7,807 nt of DNA from an uncultured Phycisphaerales bacterium (GCA_937901265.1 CALCHA010000140.1:1-7807); one strand, 5' to 3'; positions 1-7,480 are shown, numbered from the stretch's first letter. Program-made: numbers and translations. Notes: generated by a model from the sequence alone, not told the origin.

Positions 1-1419
1 GGCATCGGGGCGGTGGTGGCGGGGGCGACGTGGATGTTGCAGCCCACGGCCGCGCGAGCCGCGCGGCCGGACGCGGCGGTCCTGGGGGCGGCAGCCGGGC
101 ATTATGACTGGGCCAAAGTGGCACAAGGCCTGCTGCAGCGGCAGGCCGCGATGGGTAATGGTGGTGCGGCCACCACGCAGGTCAGTGCCCCCCCCACCGC
201 CGAGGCGGCGGCGCCCATCGTGATTGGTCGCGGCTATCGGCGCACGGGCTCCGATGGCAAGGCGGCGGGGCCGGGGCTCAAGCCCCTGTGGACATTTGCT
301 CCTGACGACACCCTGTTCATCTCGACGCCGGCCGTGGTGGGAAAGCGCATTTATGCCGGTGGCTGCGTCGCCGAACTCGGAAGCTACTCCGGGGTCTTCT
401 ATTGTCTGGATGCCGACACCGGCAAGCCGCTCTGGACCGTGGATGAATACAAGGGGCCCGACGGCCGCACCACGACGCTGCATCCGGTGTTCAGCTCCCC
501 CGCCGTGACGGCGGATGGGAAATGGGTGATCGTGGGCCAGGGTCTCCATGAAGACAAAAATTGTTCGCTGCTCTGTTTTAACGCCCAGACCGGCGCGCTG
601 AAGTGGGCGGTGCAGACGCCACTGCATATTGAGAGTTCGCCGGCGATTGCGGGGGATGTGGTGGTCGTCGGGGCTGGGGCGATCGAGGGTCGGGATGGGA
701 AAGCGACCGGCGATCCCGGGCAGGTGGTGGCGGTGCGGATCTCCGATGGCAAGGAATTGTGGCGCGTGCGCGTCATCGACCCCGAAAGTGCCGCCGCCAT
801 GGATGAGGCGGGCAATGTGTACATCGGCAGTGCCTTCAACGGCAGCGCGGTCGTGGCGCTGGCGGCGAAAGATGGCAAGGAGCTGTGGAAAACGGAAACA
901 GGCCTGCCGGTGACCAGCCCCGTGACCATCGCCGGGGATCTGCTCATTGTCGGCAGCGGCAACAGCACCATGGTGGATTCCAATGCCAACGCCAAAGGAG
1001 AGGTCCTGGCGCTGGAAATGAAAACCGGGAAAATCCTCTGGCGGCGACCCTTTGCCGATTCGGTGCTGGGGGGCATCCCGGCGGGGGACAAGGCGGTCTA
1101 TTGCCCGATCCGCACCGGCGAGGTCGCGGCACTTTCCCTCGATAAGGGGGAGCTCCTCTGGCAAACCCGCGTGAACGGCAAGGCGGCCGTGGCGGCCGGG
1201 TGCGCGCTGGCGGGCAATCGCCTTTATGCGGTGACCAGCGACGGGTATCTCGCCGTCCTCGATGCAGACAGCGGCAAAGTGCTGGAGAAAGTCTTCTTGA
1301 ACACGCAGGCCAATCCGGGCACGGGGCTCACCATCGGCGATCCGCAGGTGGTGGGGGGCCGCGTGATCGTGGGAAGTGAGACCGGCGGGTTGCACGTGCT
1401 GGTGGGAGCTGGGCAATGA
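1..1419 (+). CDS. PQQ-like (BamB-type) beta-propeller repeat protein, exported, 5' partial
   Basis: The frame is open from the first base of the window and the true start lies upstream. A GTG at 13 is in frame but sits inside a hydrophobic segment (GIGAVVAGATWMLQP) that ends in TAARA-A, so it reads as the tail of a signal peptide or membrane anchor, not a start. After a linker of about 70 residues, PQQ-like repeats follow. The recurring pattern is a hydrophobic strand, then D/N-x-x-[TDS]-G-K/A/E-x-L/K-W: LDADTGKPLW (~403), FNAQTGALKW (~577), RISDGKELW (~736), LAAKDGKELW (~859), LEMKTGKILW (~1009), LSLDKGELLW (~1132) and LDADSGKVLE (~1258). The N-terminal PLWTF and the C-terminal GLHVLVG look able to pair and close an eighth blade. 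Such propellers bind proteins (as BamB does) or PQQ in dehydrogenases. I see no dehydrogenase partner or haem motif, so a scaffold or binding role is more likely. The stop overlaps the next start (ATGA), which suggests translational coupling. Confidence 0.9.
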   Translation, partial: GIGAVVAGATWMLQPTAARAARPDAAVLGAAAGHYDWAKVAQGLLQRQAAMGNGGAATTQVSAPPTAEAAAPIVIGRGYRRTGSDGKAAGPGLKPLWTFAPDDTLFISTPAVVGKRIYAGGCVAELGSYSGVFYCLDADTGKPLWTVDEYKGPDGRTTTLHPVFSSPAVTADGKWVIVGQGLHEDKNCSLLCFNAQTGALKWAVQTPLHIESSPAIAGDVVVVGAGAIEGRDGKATGDPGQVVAVRISDGKELWRVRVIDPESAAAMDEAGNVYIGSAFNGSAVVALAAKDGKELWKTETGLPVTSPVTIAGDLLIVGSGNSTMVDSNANAKGEVLALEMKTGKILWRRPFADSVLGGIPAGDKAVYCPIRTGEVAALSLDKGELLWQTRVNGKAAVAAGCALAGNRLYAVTSDGYLAVLDADSGKVLEKVFLNTQANPGTGLTIGDPQVVGGRVIVGSETGGLHVLVGAGQ

Positions 1420-4400
1420 CGAACGGCCATGCATTCACGCAGGCGCTCAGCGAGTGCCGCGACGTGGCGATTGCCGGGGGCAAGGCGGCGAACCTGGGCC
1501 GGCTGATCCGGGCGGGGTTTCAGGTGCCCGACGGATTTGTCGTGACCACCTATGCGTATCGCCATGCGCGGGCGACGGGCAATGAGGGGGGGATGCCCGC
1601 GGAGGTGCGGGCGGAAGTGCTGGCGGCCTATCTCACAATGGGGCAGGGGACCGTGGCCGTGCGCTCTTCGGCGACCGCGGAGGACATGGCCGGCGCGTCC
1701 ATGGCGGGGCAGTACGAGACCTATCTCGACATCACGGGCGAAGAGGCCGTCGTGGCGGCGGTGGGAAATTGCTGGGAAAGCTTGAACGCGCCGCGGATTC
1801 AGGCCTATCTGGAGGAGCATGGCATCGATCCTGCGCGGGTGTCGATGGCGGTGGTGGTGCAGCGGCTGGTGACGGCCGACGTGGCAGGGGTGCTCTTCAC
1901 CGCCAACCCGCGGAGCAACGGTGGAGGCGGGGGCGGGGGCCCGCGCGGGGAGATGGTCGTGGAAGCGAGCTGGGGCCTCGGGGAATCGGTGGTCTCCGGG
2001 CGGGTGCAGCCCGACGTGCTCACGCTGGAGGGTTCCACCGGTCGGGTGCTGACGGCGACGATCGCCGACAAGCGCGTGGAGCTGTTCGCCGGTAGCCACG
2101 CCGAACGCCCGGTCGCCGAATCGCGGCGGCGGCAGGCCTGCCTGGGGGGGCGGGATGTGCATCGTTTGTGGCAGTTGGGCAAGCGTGCGGCGGCACATTT
2201 TGGGAGCCCGCAGGACCTGGAGTGGGCCATTCATGCCGGGGAGCTCTATCTGCTGCAATCGCGGCCGATCACGACGCTGGAGGAGGCGGAGTCCTATGAG
2301 GAGGTGCTGCGCGACACCCGGCGGACGCTGCGCGAGGAGGCCGCCGCCGGGCGCGGGCCGTGGGTGATCCACAATCTCGGCGAGACCCTGCCGCACCCGA
2401 CACCGCTGACCTGGAGCGTGGTGGGACGGTTCATGAGCGGTGCTGGGGGCTATGGAAACATGTACCGCGAGGCGGGGTTTGTGCCCTCGGAGCAGGCGGT
2501 GCGCGAGGGGTTCCTCGAGCGCATCGCCGGGCGGGTGTACATGGATGCCTCGCGCGCTCCGGAAATGTTTTCGGCAGATTTTCCCTATGGCTATGACGTG
2601 GAGCTGCTGAAGCGCAGCGTCGACGTCGCGCAGGCGGCGCCGACGCTGCCGCAGGGAACGATGAAGGAGCGTGCCGCGGCGGGGCGGATGCTGGCGCGGG
2701 TGGATGCCAACCTGCGGCGACTCGCGGAGAGCGGGGATCGGCAGTTGCGCGAGCAGGTGTTTCCGGAGTTTCGACGGTTTGTGGAGGAGGCACGCGGGTC
2801 GCGCCTGGGGGAATTTTCAGCCGACGGGCTGGTGGAGCTCTGGCGGAGTCATGAGCGCGACGTCATGGATCAGTTCGCGCCGCGCAGCTTGCTGCCGAGC
2901 TTGATCAGCGGGATGGCGCTGGGGGATTTGCGGGCCTTTCTGGCGGAGCGTTTCTGGGAGGAGGATCCCGATGCGCTGGCCCAGGAATTGTCAGCAGGCG
3001 GCCCGCCGAACCTGACCGTGCAGGCGGATGGGGAGTTGTATGAGGTAGGCAAGGGGAAGCGGACGCTGGAGAGCTGGATCGCGGAGCATGGCCATCGGGC
3101 GGCGGGGGAGTTTGACCTGGCGGCACCACGCTGGCGGGAGCAGCCGCACGTGGTCAAGGAGATGGCGGCGCGGCTGGCGGCGGGGGACGACCCGCTGGAG
3201 CGGCATCGCAAGCATGGCGAGGCGACGGCAGCGCGGGTGGCGGCGTTGCGCGAACGCTTGCCGACGGTGGAGCGGGCGCGGCTGGATCATCTGCTGGACG
3301 TCGTGCGGCGCTATATGGCGTTCCGCGAGGATGGAAAAGATTTTCTGATGCGCGGCTACGCGTTTTTGCGCGAGATCGCCCTGGAAGCCGGGCGCCGGCT
3401 GGAGGTGGGCGAGGATGTCTTCTTCTTGTCGCGCGAAGATTTGTTCGATGCCCTGCGGGTGGGCTTTGCACCCTATCACCTGATCGAACGGCGCAAGGCG
3501 GCTTATCGGGCGGAGGCGCGGGTGCGCCTGCCCCGGGTCATTGATGCCGCGGCCATCGAGCGGCTGGGAGAGCCGGAGGCGGCGCTGGCGCCGGTGGCAG
3601 GCGGACACAAGGCCTTTGCCCTGTCGTCCGGTGAGGCAACCGGGCCCGTCCGGATTTTTCATTCGCCGACGGATGCCGGGGATATCGGCAAGGGGTACAT
3701 CCTGGTCTGCCCGAGCACGGACCCCTCGTGGACGCCGCTGTTCGTGAATGCGGCGGGGCTGGTGCTGGAGTGCGGGGGGTCGCTGTCGCATGGGGCGGTG
3801 GTGGCGCGGGAGATGGGCTTGCCGGCGGTGGTGCTGCCCGACGCGACGCGGATTTTCACGGAGGGGCAGCAGATCCGGGTGGATGCAGCCCATGGGTGGG
3901 TGGGACCGGCCGAGGAAACGCAGCGGGCGTGGACGGTGACGGACGAAGCGGACAGCCACATTGCAGCGAAGCTGGTGCCTCCTCCACCGGGTCGCAAGGA
4001 GCGGGCGGCGGGACGGGTGCGGAACGTGTGTGCCGCGGTGTGGGCGGTATTCCTGGTGGGATTCTTCGCGTCGTCGGCGGTGCATGAGGCGACGTTTACG
4101 ATGATGGACCGGATCTTGTGGCCGCTGGTGCGCGCCGTGGGCCGGCAGTGGACGGTGGTAATCATCGCGGGAGTGATCGCCATCGTGACGCTGCTGATTC
4201 AGAAATTCGGGACGGACAACGGGCGGCTGCTGGAGGCCAAGCGGCGGGCGGCGGCGTTGAAGAAGCAGGCGGGGAAACTGACGGCCGGCAGCCCGCGGCG
4301 GGCGACGATGGAAGCCCTGGCGGCGCCGGTGCAGTGGCGCGTGCTCCTGGCCGCGATGGTGCCGGTCGGCATTCTCCTGGGCCCGATGGTCATGCCCTTT

Positions 4401-5051
4401 GCATGGATGCAGGAACGTGTCGCGCCCGCCACATGGAATGCCGCGGCGGGGAGCGCGGTGCAGGTGGTGGCGACGGTGGATGGGGAGTACACCGGGGACG
4501 TCACCATCGACGCCCCGCGCAGCGAGGTGCCTGTGGCCTTTGCACCCGATGGAAAGCGGGCGCTGCCGCCGCTGCGCGCGACGCTCGAGCGCTTGTTGGC
4601 GCTCTATCGCCAGCCACGCAACGATCCGGGCGGGCCCTGGGAATTGCAGGTGGCGCCGGATCTGGGGCGCGAGCAGACGGCGGCGGATCTGGAAGCCTAT
4701 CTGAAGGAGGGGATTCCCCCACAGGCGATGGCGTGGCGGGTCACGCTGCCCGCCGATTTTGACGGAGTCCATCCGGTGACGGTGCGGGCGGGGACGGACA
4801 GCGTGACGGCGGAGATCGTGGAGGGGCAGTCCCACCCGCCCGCGCCTGCTCTGGTGAACGGGCTGCCCGCCAGCGTGATCAAAAAGGTGCAGGTGGTCTA
4901 TCCGCGGCCTGCGGTACCGCGGGTGTTCTGGCGGCCCTTTGCGTGGCTGGGCGGAAAATGGGGCGCGTGGGATGCCGGCTGGGTGTGGCTGTACATCGTG
5001 ACCTATCTGCCGGTGTTGCTGCTGTTGCGCTGGCTGCTGCGGGTGGCGTGA
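1416..5051 (+). CDS. Rifampin-phosphotransferase/PEP-synthase-like dikinase fused to a C-terminal EMC3/DUF106-like membrane module
   Basis: The protein has 1211 residues; its ATG overlaps the upstream stop, with GGGAG 7 nt before it. Residues ~10-290 are a PPDK_N-type ATP-grasp: GGKAANLG (K23), VRSSATAED (R83), GVLFTANP, WGLGESVVSG and LEWA...LQSRPIT (269-286). Residues ~310-735 match the middle domain of rifampin phosphotransferases (LGETLPHPTPLTWS, GRVYMD, EHGHRAAGEFDLAAPRW, EDVFFLSREDL). Residues ~740-840 are the phosphohistidine swivel domain, CGGSLSHGAVVAREMGLPAVV, with the catalytic His at 792 (3789-3791). The C-terminal PEP/pyruvate barrel of true PpsA/PpdK is absent. A membrane part follows: TM ~872-889, TM ~912-931, a basic cytosolic segment 935-965 (EAKRRAAALKKQ), TM ~974-998 ending in FAWM, a beta-rich segment ~1005-1160, and a last TM ~1187-1208 (GWVWLYIVTYLPVLLLL) ending RWLLRVA. 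The helix / basic coiled coil / helix / helix order and the end motif recall archaeal DUF106 and EMC3. Known family chemistry: phosphate from ATP goes through the His to an acceptor. The acceptor here is unknown. Confidence 0.87.
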   Translation: MTNGHAFTQALSECRDVAIAGGKAANLGRLIRAGFQVPDGFVVTTYAYRHARATGNEGGMPAEVRAEVLAAYLTMGQGTVAVRSSATAEDMAGASMAGQYETYLDITGEEAVVAAVGNCWESLNAPRIQAYLEEHGIDPARVSMAVVVQRLVTADVAGVLFTANPRSNGGGGGGGPRGEMVVEASWGLGESVVSGRVQPDVLTLEGSTGRVLTATIADKRVELFAGSHAERPVAESRRRQACLGGRDVHRLWQLGKRAAAHFGSPQDLEWAIHAGELYLLQSRPITTLEEAESYEEVLRDTRRTLREEAAAGRGPWVIHNLGETLPHPTPLTWSVVGRFMSGAGGYGNMYREAGFVPSEQAVREGFLERIAGRVYMDASRAPEMFSADFPYGYDVELLKRSVDVAQAAPTLPQGTMKERAAAGRMLARVDANLRRLAESGDRQLREQVFPEFRRFVEEARGSRLGEFSADGLVELWRSHERDVMDQFAPRSLLPSLISGMALGDLRAFLAERFWEEDPDALAQELSAGGPPNLTVQADGELYEVGKGKRTLESWIAEHGHRAAGEFDLAAPRWREQPHVVKEMAARLAAGDDPLERHRKHGEATAARVAALRERLPTVERARLDHLLDVVRRYMAFREDGKDFLMRGYAFLREIALEAGRRLEVGEDVFFLSREDLFDALRVGFAPYHLIERRKAAYRAEARVRLPRVIDAAAIERLGEPEAALAPVAGGHKAFALSSGEATGPVRIFHSPTDAGDIGKGYILVCPSTDPSWTPLFVNAAGLVLECGGSLSHGAVVAREMGLPAVVLPDATRIFTEGQQIRVDAAHGWVGPAEETQRAWTVTDEADSHIAAKLVPPPPGRKERAAGRVRNVCAAVWAVFLVGFFASSAVHEATFTMMDRILWPLVRAVGRQWTVVIIAGVIAIVTLLIQKFGTDNGRLLEAKRRAAALKKQAGKLTAGSPRRATMEALAAPVQWRVLLAAMVPVGILLGPMVMPFAWMQERVAPATWNAAAGSAVQVVATVDGEYTGDVTIDAPRSEVPVAFAPDGKRALPPLRATLERLLALYRQPRNDPGGPWELQVAPDLGREQTAADLEAYLKEGIPPQAMAWRVTLPADFDGVHPVTVRAGTDSVTAEIVEGQSHPPAPALVNGLPASVIKKVQVVYPRPAVPRVFWRPFAWLGGKWGAWDAGWVWLYIVTYLPVLLLLRWLLRVA

Positions 5052-5055
5052 GAGG
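5051..5055 (+). promoter_or_regulatory. Ribosome binding site of the response regulator
   Basis: AGAGG lies 7 nt before the ATG at 5063 and starts on the last base of the upstream stop codon. It supports 5063 as the start. A competing GGAG at 5077-5080 lies 6 nt before the ATG at 5087, which would give the conventional receiver start MRLLVVEDE. The two starts differ by eight residues. Confidence 0.5.
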
Positions 5056-5062
5056 TTCGATC

Positions 5063-5740
5063 ATGGTGGCGGCGATGGAGCTGGACATGCGGTTGCTGGT
5101 GGTGGAAGACGAGCGGGATCTACTGGAGGCGCTGGCCCAGTCGCTGCGCGAGGCGGGCTACGCGGTGGACGAGGCGTCGGATGGGCGGACGGGCTTGTAC
5201 AAGGCGGCGGGGACGGAATATGACGCGATCGTGCTGGATTTGATGTTGCCGGGGATGAATGGGTGGGAGCTTCTGCGCGAGCTGCGCAAGAGCCGCAAGA
5301 CGCCGGTGCTGATATTGACGGCGCGCGACACCCTGCCGGACCGGGTGAAGGGGCTGGATGCCGGGGCGGACGATTACCTGGCCAAGCCCTTCGAATTGCC
5401 GGAGCTGCAGGCGCGGCTGCGGGCGCTGATTCGGCGGACGACGGGGCAGGCCACGCCGATTCTGGAGATCGGCGAGGTGGCGATCGATACCGCACAGCGG
5501 ACGGTGCACAAGGGGGGCGAGAGCGTGCCGCTGACGCCGCGCGAGTATGCGTTGGTGGAGCTGCTGGCGCTGCACCGCGGCAAGCTGGTCACGCGGACCA
5601 TGATTTATGACCACCTGTTCGATGACTCCGGTGACACGCTTTCGAACCTGGTGGACGTGCATGTGGCGAACGTGCGGCGCAAGCTGGGCAAAGACTTCAT
5701 CACCACACGCCGCGGCGAAGGCTACCAGATCGACGGCTGA
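5063..5740 (+). CDS. OmpR/PhoB-family response regulator (receiver plus winged-helix DNA-binding domain)
   Basis: This 225-residue protein is full length for the family. The receiver domain (~9-125) has the acidic pocket VVEDE (E15-D16-E17), the phospho-acceptor in VLDLMLPGMNG (D59, equal to D51 if translation starts at 5087), the switch Thr in ILTAR (T86), and LAKPFE with the conserved K108. The C-terminal winged helix (~135-225) has LTPREYALVELL, the recognition-helix region SNLVDVHVANVRRKLG and the wing ITTRRGEGYQIDG. It starts 11 nt after the fusion gene and ends 11 nt before the histidine kinase, so all three are probably co-transcribed and the kinase is its cognate partner. Family members bind as head-to-tail dimers to direct repeats spaced by about one helical turn. 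Such a repeat occurs at 7487-7503. An in-frame upstream extension to 4943 overlaps the previous gene and is not receiver-like, so it is not part of this protein. The subgroup and the signal cannot be named. Confidence 0.95.
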   Translation: MVAAMELDMRLLVVEDERDLLEALAQSLREAGYAVDEASDGRTGLYKAAGTEYDAIVLDLMLPGMNGWELLRELRKSRKTPVLILTARDTLPDRVKGLDAGADDYLAKPFELPELQARLRALIRRTTGQATPILEIGEVAIDTAQRTVHKGGESVPLTPREYALVELLALHRGKLVTRTMIYDHLFDDSGDTLSNLVDVHVANVRRKLGKDFITTRRGEGYQIDG

Positions 5741-5751
5741 TTTTTCTTACG

Positions 5752-6396
5752 ATGCATGGGAACCACCACGTGAACGCCCTGACACGCTTTTTCAAAAGCC
5801 CGATTCGCCCCTTCCGGTCGCTGCGCTGGGGCCTGCAGCTTTGGCATGCGGGGCTGCTGGCGGTGGTGCTGGTAGGCTTCGGTGCGGCATCCTATGCCGG
5901 CGTGCGGCGAATGAGCTATCAGGATGTGGACACGCGGATTGAACGCTCGCTGCAGACGATTATGGCAGGCGTCCATCCCGGGCCGCCCGACTTCGGACCC
6001 GGGGGAGGGGCCTGGGGCGGGGGCAATGGGGGCGGCCCGGGGGATCGGTCGCGCGGACCGCGCGACGGCGGTCCCGACCATTCCTTCGATCGGCAGTTCG
6101 ATCGCGGCCCGCCCAACGGGGACCGCGGCGGCGGCGGGCCCAATGGCGGCGGCCCGCGGCGCGGCGGTGGCGGAGGCGGACCTTTCAATTTGCAGGTGGA
6201 CCTCCCGGCCGCGCTGGCGGCGAGATTCGCCTCCGATTCGCTCGATGCCCCCTACTATCTCGTCTGGAATCTCCAGGGCGAACGGGTGGCTGCGGGTGGA
6301 CCGGCGGAAGAGATCGCCTACCCCGGCACGCCGCCGGCGCCCTCCTTCCGCGGGCCCGGCACGCCCGAGCCGCCAGTTCCGCGTGCGCGGGGGTAA
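5752..6396 (+). CDS. Sensor histidine kinase, N-terminal part (TM1 and extracytoplasmic sensor), frame-interrupted
   Basis: This is the first portion of the kinase. A basic N-terminus (TRFFKSPIRPFRSLRW) leads into TM1 at residues ~28-48 (LQLWHAGLLAVVLVGFGAAS), then YAGVRRMSYQDVDTRIERSL, typical of a classic kinase just after the first helix. The extracytoplasmic part contains a Gly/Pro/Arg/Asp-rich low-complexity stretch at residues ~75-144 (about 5975-6183). A folded-looking segment follows: NLQVDLPAALAARFASD and APYYLVWNLQGERVAAGG. The frame stops at TAA 6394-6396, but the rest of the kinase continues in the next frame, so the gene is split by a one-base shift. The ATG at 5752 has no clear ribosome binding site. 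A GTG at 5770 has a weak GGGA 8 nt upstream and is an alternative start. The gap from the regulator stop is 11 nt and contains a T-run (5741-5748) but no stem strong enough for a terminator. Confidence 0.8.
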   Translation: MHGNHHVNALTRFFKSPIRPFRSLRWGLQLWHAGLLAVVLVGFGAASYAGVRRMSYQDVDTRIERSLQTIMAGVHPGPPDFGPGGGAWGGGNGGGPGDRSRGPRDGGPDHSFDRQFDRGPPNGDRGGGGPNGGGPRRGGGGGGPFNLQVDLPAALAARFASDSLDAPYYLVWNLQGERVAAGGPAEEIAYPGTPPAPSFRGPGTPEPPVPRARG

Positions 6397-7480
6397 CCGC
6401 GAGGTCTTTGCCAATGGCCCCTTCGGCTCACGCATCCTGGTGGGCCAGTCCGTGCTGCTCGAGGATGCCGCACTCAAACATCTGGCGCTCATGATGGGGG
6501 CGACCGGTGCTGCGGTGCTGCTCATCGGCCTGCTCGGCGGCTACCTGCTCTCGCGGCGGACCTTCCGGCCCATCCAGGCGATGACCGGCGTCGCGGGGGA
6601 AATCTCCGCGACCCAGCTCTCGCGCCGGCTGAACATCGACGAAGCCCCCACCGAGCTGCGCGAGCTGGCGGGCGTCCTCAACGACATGTTCGCCCGACTG
6701 GAGGCGGCGTTTCAGCAGCAGATTCGCTTCACCGCCGACGCGTCTCACGAGCTGCGCACGCCGCTGGCGGTGATTCACACCCACACCCAGCTGGCCTTGA
6801 CGCGCGAACGGTCGGCGGAGGACTACAAAAAGACCCTGGCGACCTGCCTCCGCGCGTCGACGCGGATGAAGGGGCTGGTGGAGTCGCTCTTGCTGCTGGC
6901 GGGCGCGGATGCGGGGCGGCTGTCCCTCGTCCATGAACGCCTCGACCTGCGCGACGTCGTGGAGGATTGCGCGCTGATGGTTTCGCCCCTGGCGGCGGAG
7001 AAGCAGGTCGTCATCGCGGCCGACGTGCAGCGGGCGGAGCTCATGGGCGATGCGGCCCGGCTGGGGCAGGTGGTGACAAACCTGCTGTCCAATGCGATTC
7101 GCTACAACCGGCAGGCGGGCAGGGTGGATGTTTCGCTCGCGGTAAAGGGGGCGGAGGCGGTTCTGCAGGTGCGCGACAGCGGCGTCGGTATTCCGGCGGA
7201 GCATCAGCCCCACGTCTTTGAGCGGTTTTACCGGGTGGATGCGGCGCGGAGCCGCGAGGCGGGGGGCAACGGGCTGGGGCTGGCGATCTGCAAGAGCATC
7301 ATCGAGGCGCACGGGGGCGTGATCGAGCTGCAAAGCGAGGCGGAAGTGGGAACGACGTTCACCGTGCGGCTGCCGCTGGCGGCAGGAGAAGCCGCGGCAT
7401 CGGGGCCGGCAGGGATACAAATATCGCGGACGTTGCCTGCTGCCGATCCGGCGTCGGGGGCGGAGACATTGCCGCCTTGA
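6374..7480 (+). CDS. Sensor histidine kinase, C-terminal part (TM2, HAMP, HisKA, HATPase), in shifted frame
   Basis: This is the continuation of the kinase in the +1 frame, taken from where the residues become kinase-like (QFRVRGGNREVF). The order is: the end of the sensor (GSRILVGQSVLLED), TM2 (~6485-6549, LALMMGATGAAVLLIGLL), HAMP (~6550-6700, starting LSRRTFRPIQAMT), HisKA with the H-box FTADASHELRTPLAVI (phospho-accepting His at 6746-6748), and the HATPase domain with N-box NLLSNAIRYN (7079-7108), G1 DSGVGIP (7175-7195), F-box VFERFYR and G2 GNGLGL (7265-7282). All catalytic boxes are intact. It would autophosphorylate and pass phosphate to the regulator encoded just upstream. No initiation site between 6374 and the TM2 codons has a good ribosome binding site. 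The first in-frame ATG (6491) falls inside TM2, so independent translation of a working protein is unlikely. The same frame is open upstream to 5924, but that part is a non-kinase shadow of the first portion. Confidence 0.85.
   Translation, partial: QFRVRGGNREVFANGPFGSRILVGQSVLLEDAALKHLALMMGATGAAVLLIGLLGGYLLSRRTFRPIQAMTGVAGEISATQLSRRLNIDEAPTELRELAGVLNDMFARLEAAFQQQIRFTADASHELRTPLAVIHTHTQLALTRERSAEDYKKTLATCLRASTRMKGLVESLLLLAGADAGRLSLVHERLDLRDVVEDCALMVSPLAAEKQVVIAADVQRAELMGDAARLGQVVTNLLSNAIRYNRQAGRVDVSLAVKGAEAVLQVRDSGVGIPAEHQPHVFERFYRVDAARSREAGGNGLGLAICKSIIEAHGGVIELQSEAEVGTTFTVRLPLAAGEAAASGPAGIQISRTLPAADPASGAETLPP

Noticed and set aside
1224..2396. 390-codon open frame on the minus strand
   Set aside because: It is antisense to the propeller end and the ATP-grasp domain, has low-complexity composition and no recognisable motif.
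2991..4835. 614-codon open frame on the minus strand opposite the fusion gene
   Set aside because: Its product is rich in His, Arg and Pro with no domain-like pattern, and it mirrors the codon bias of a strongly supported + strand gene. It is a GC-composition shadow.
4943..5062. N-terminal extension of the response regulator
   Set aside because: It overlaps the last membrane helix of the fusion gene, and receivers start at or near MRLLVVEDE. The ATG at 5063 has a proper ribosome binding site.
5741..5751. T-run after the response regulator as a terminator
   Set aside because: No stable stem precedes it, and the kinase begins within 11 nt, so it is more likely ordinary intergenic sequence in one transcript.
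5924..6373. Upstream part of the shifted frame carrying the kinase C-terminal domains
   Set aside because: Its residues (Arg/Pro/Ala-rich) do not look like a sensor. The other frame over the same bases gives TM1 and a plausible extracytoplasmic domain.
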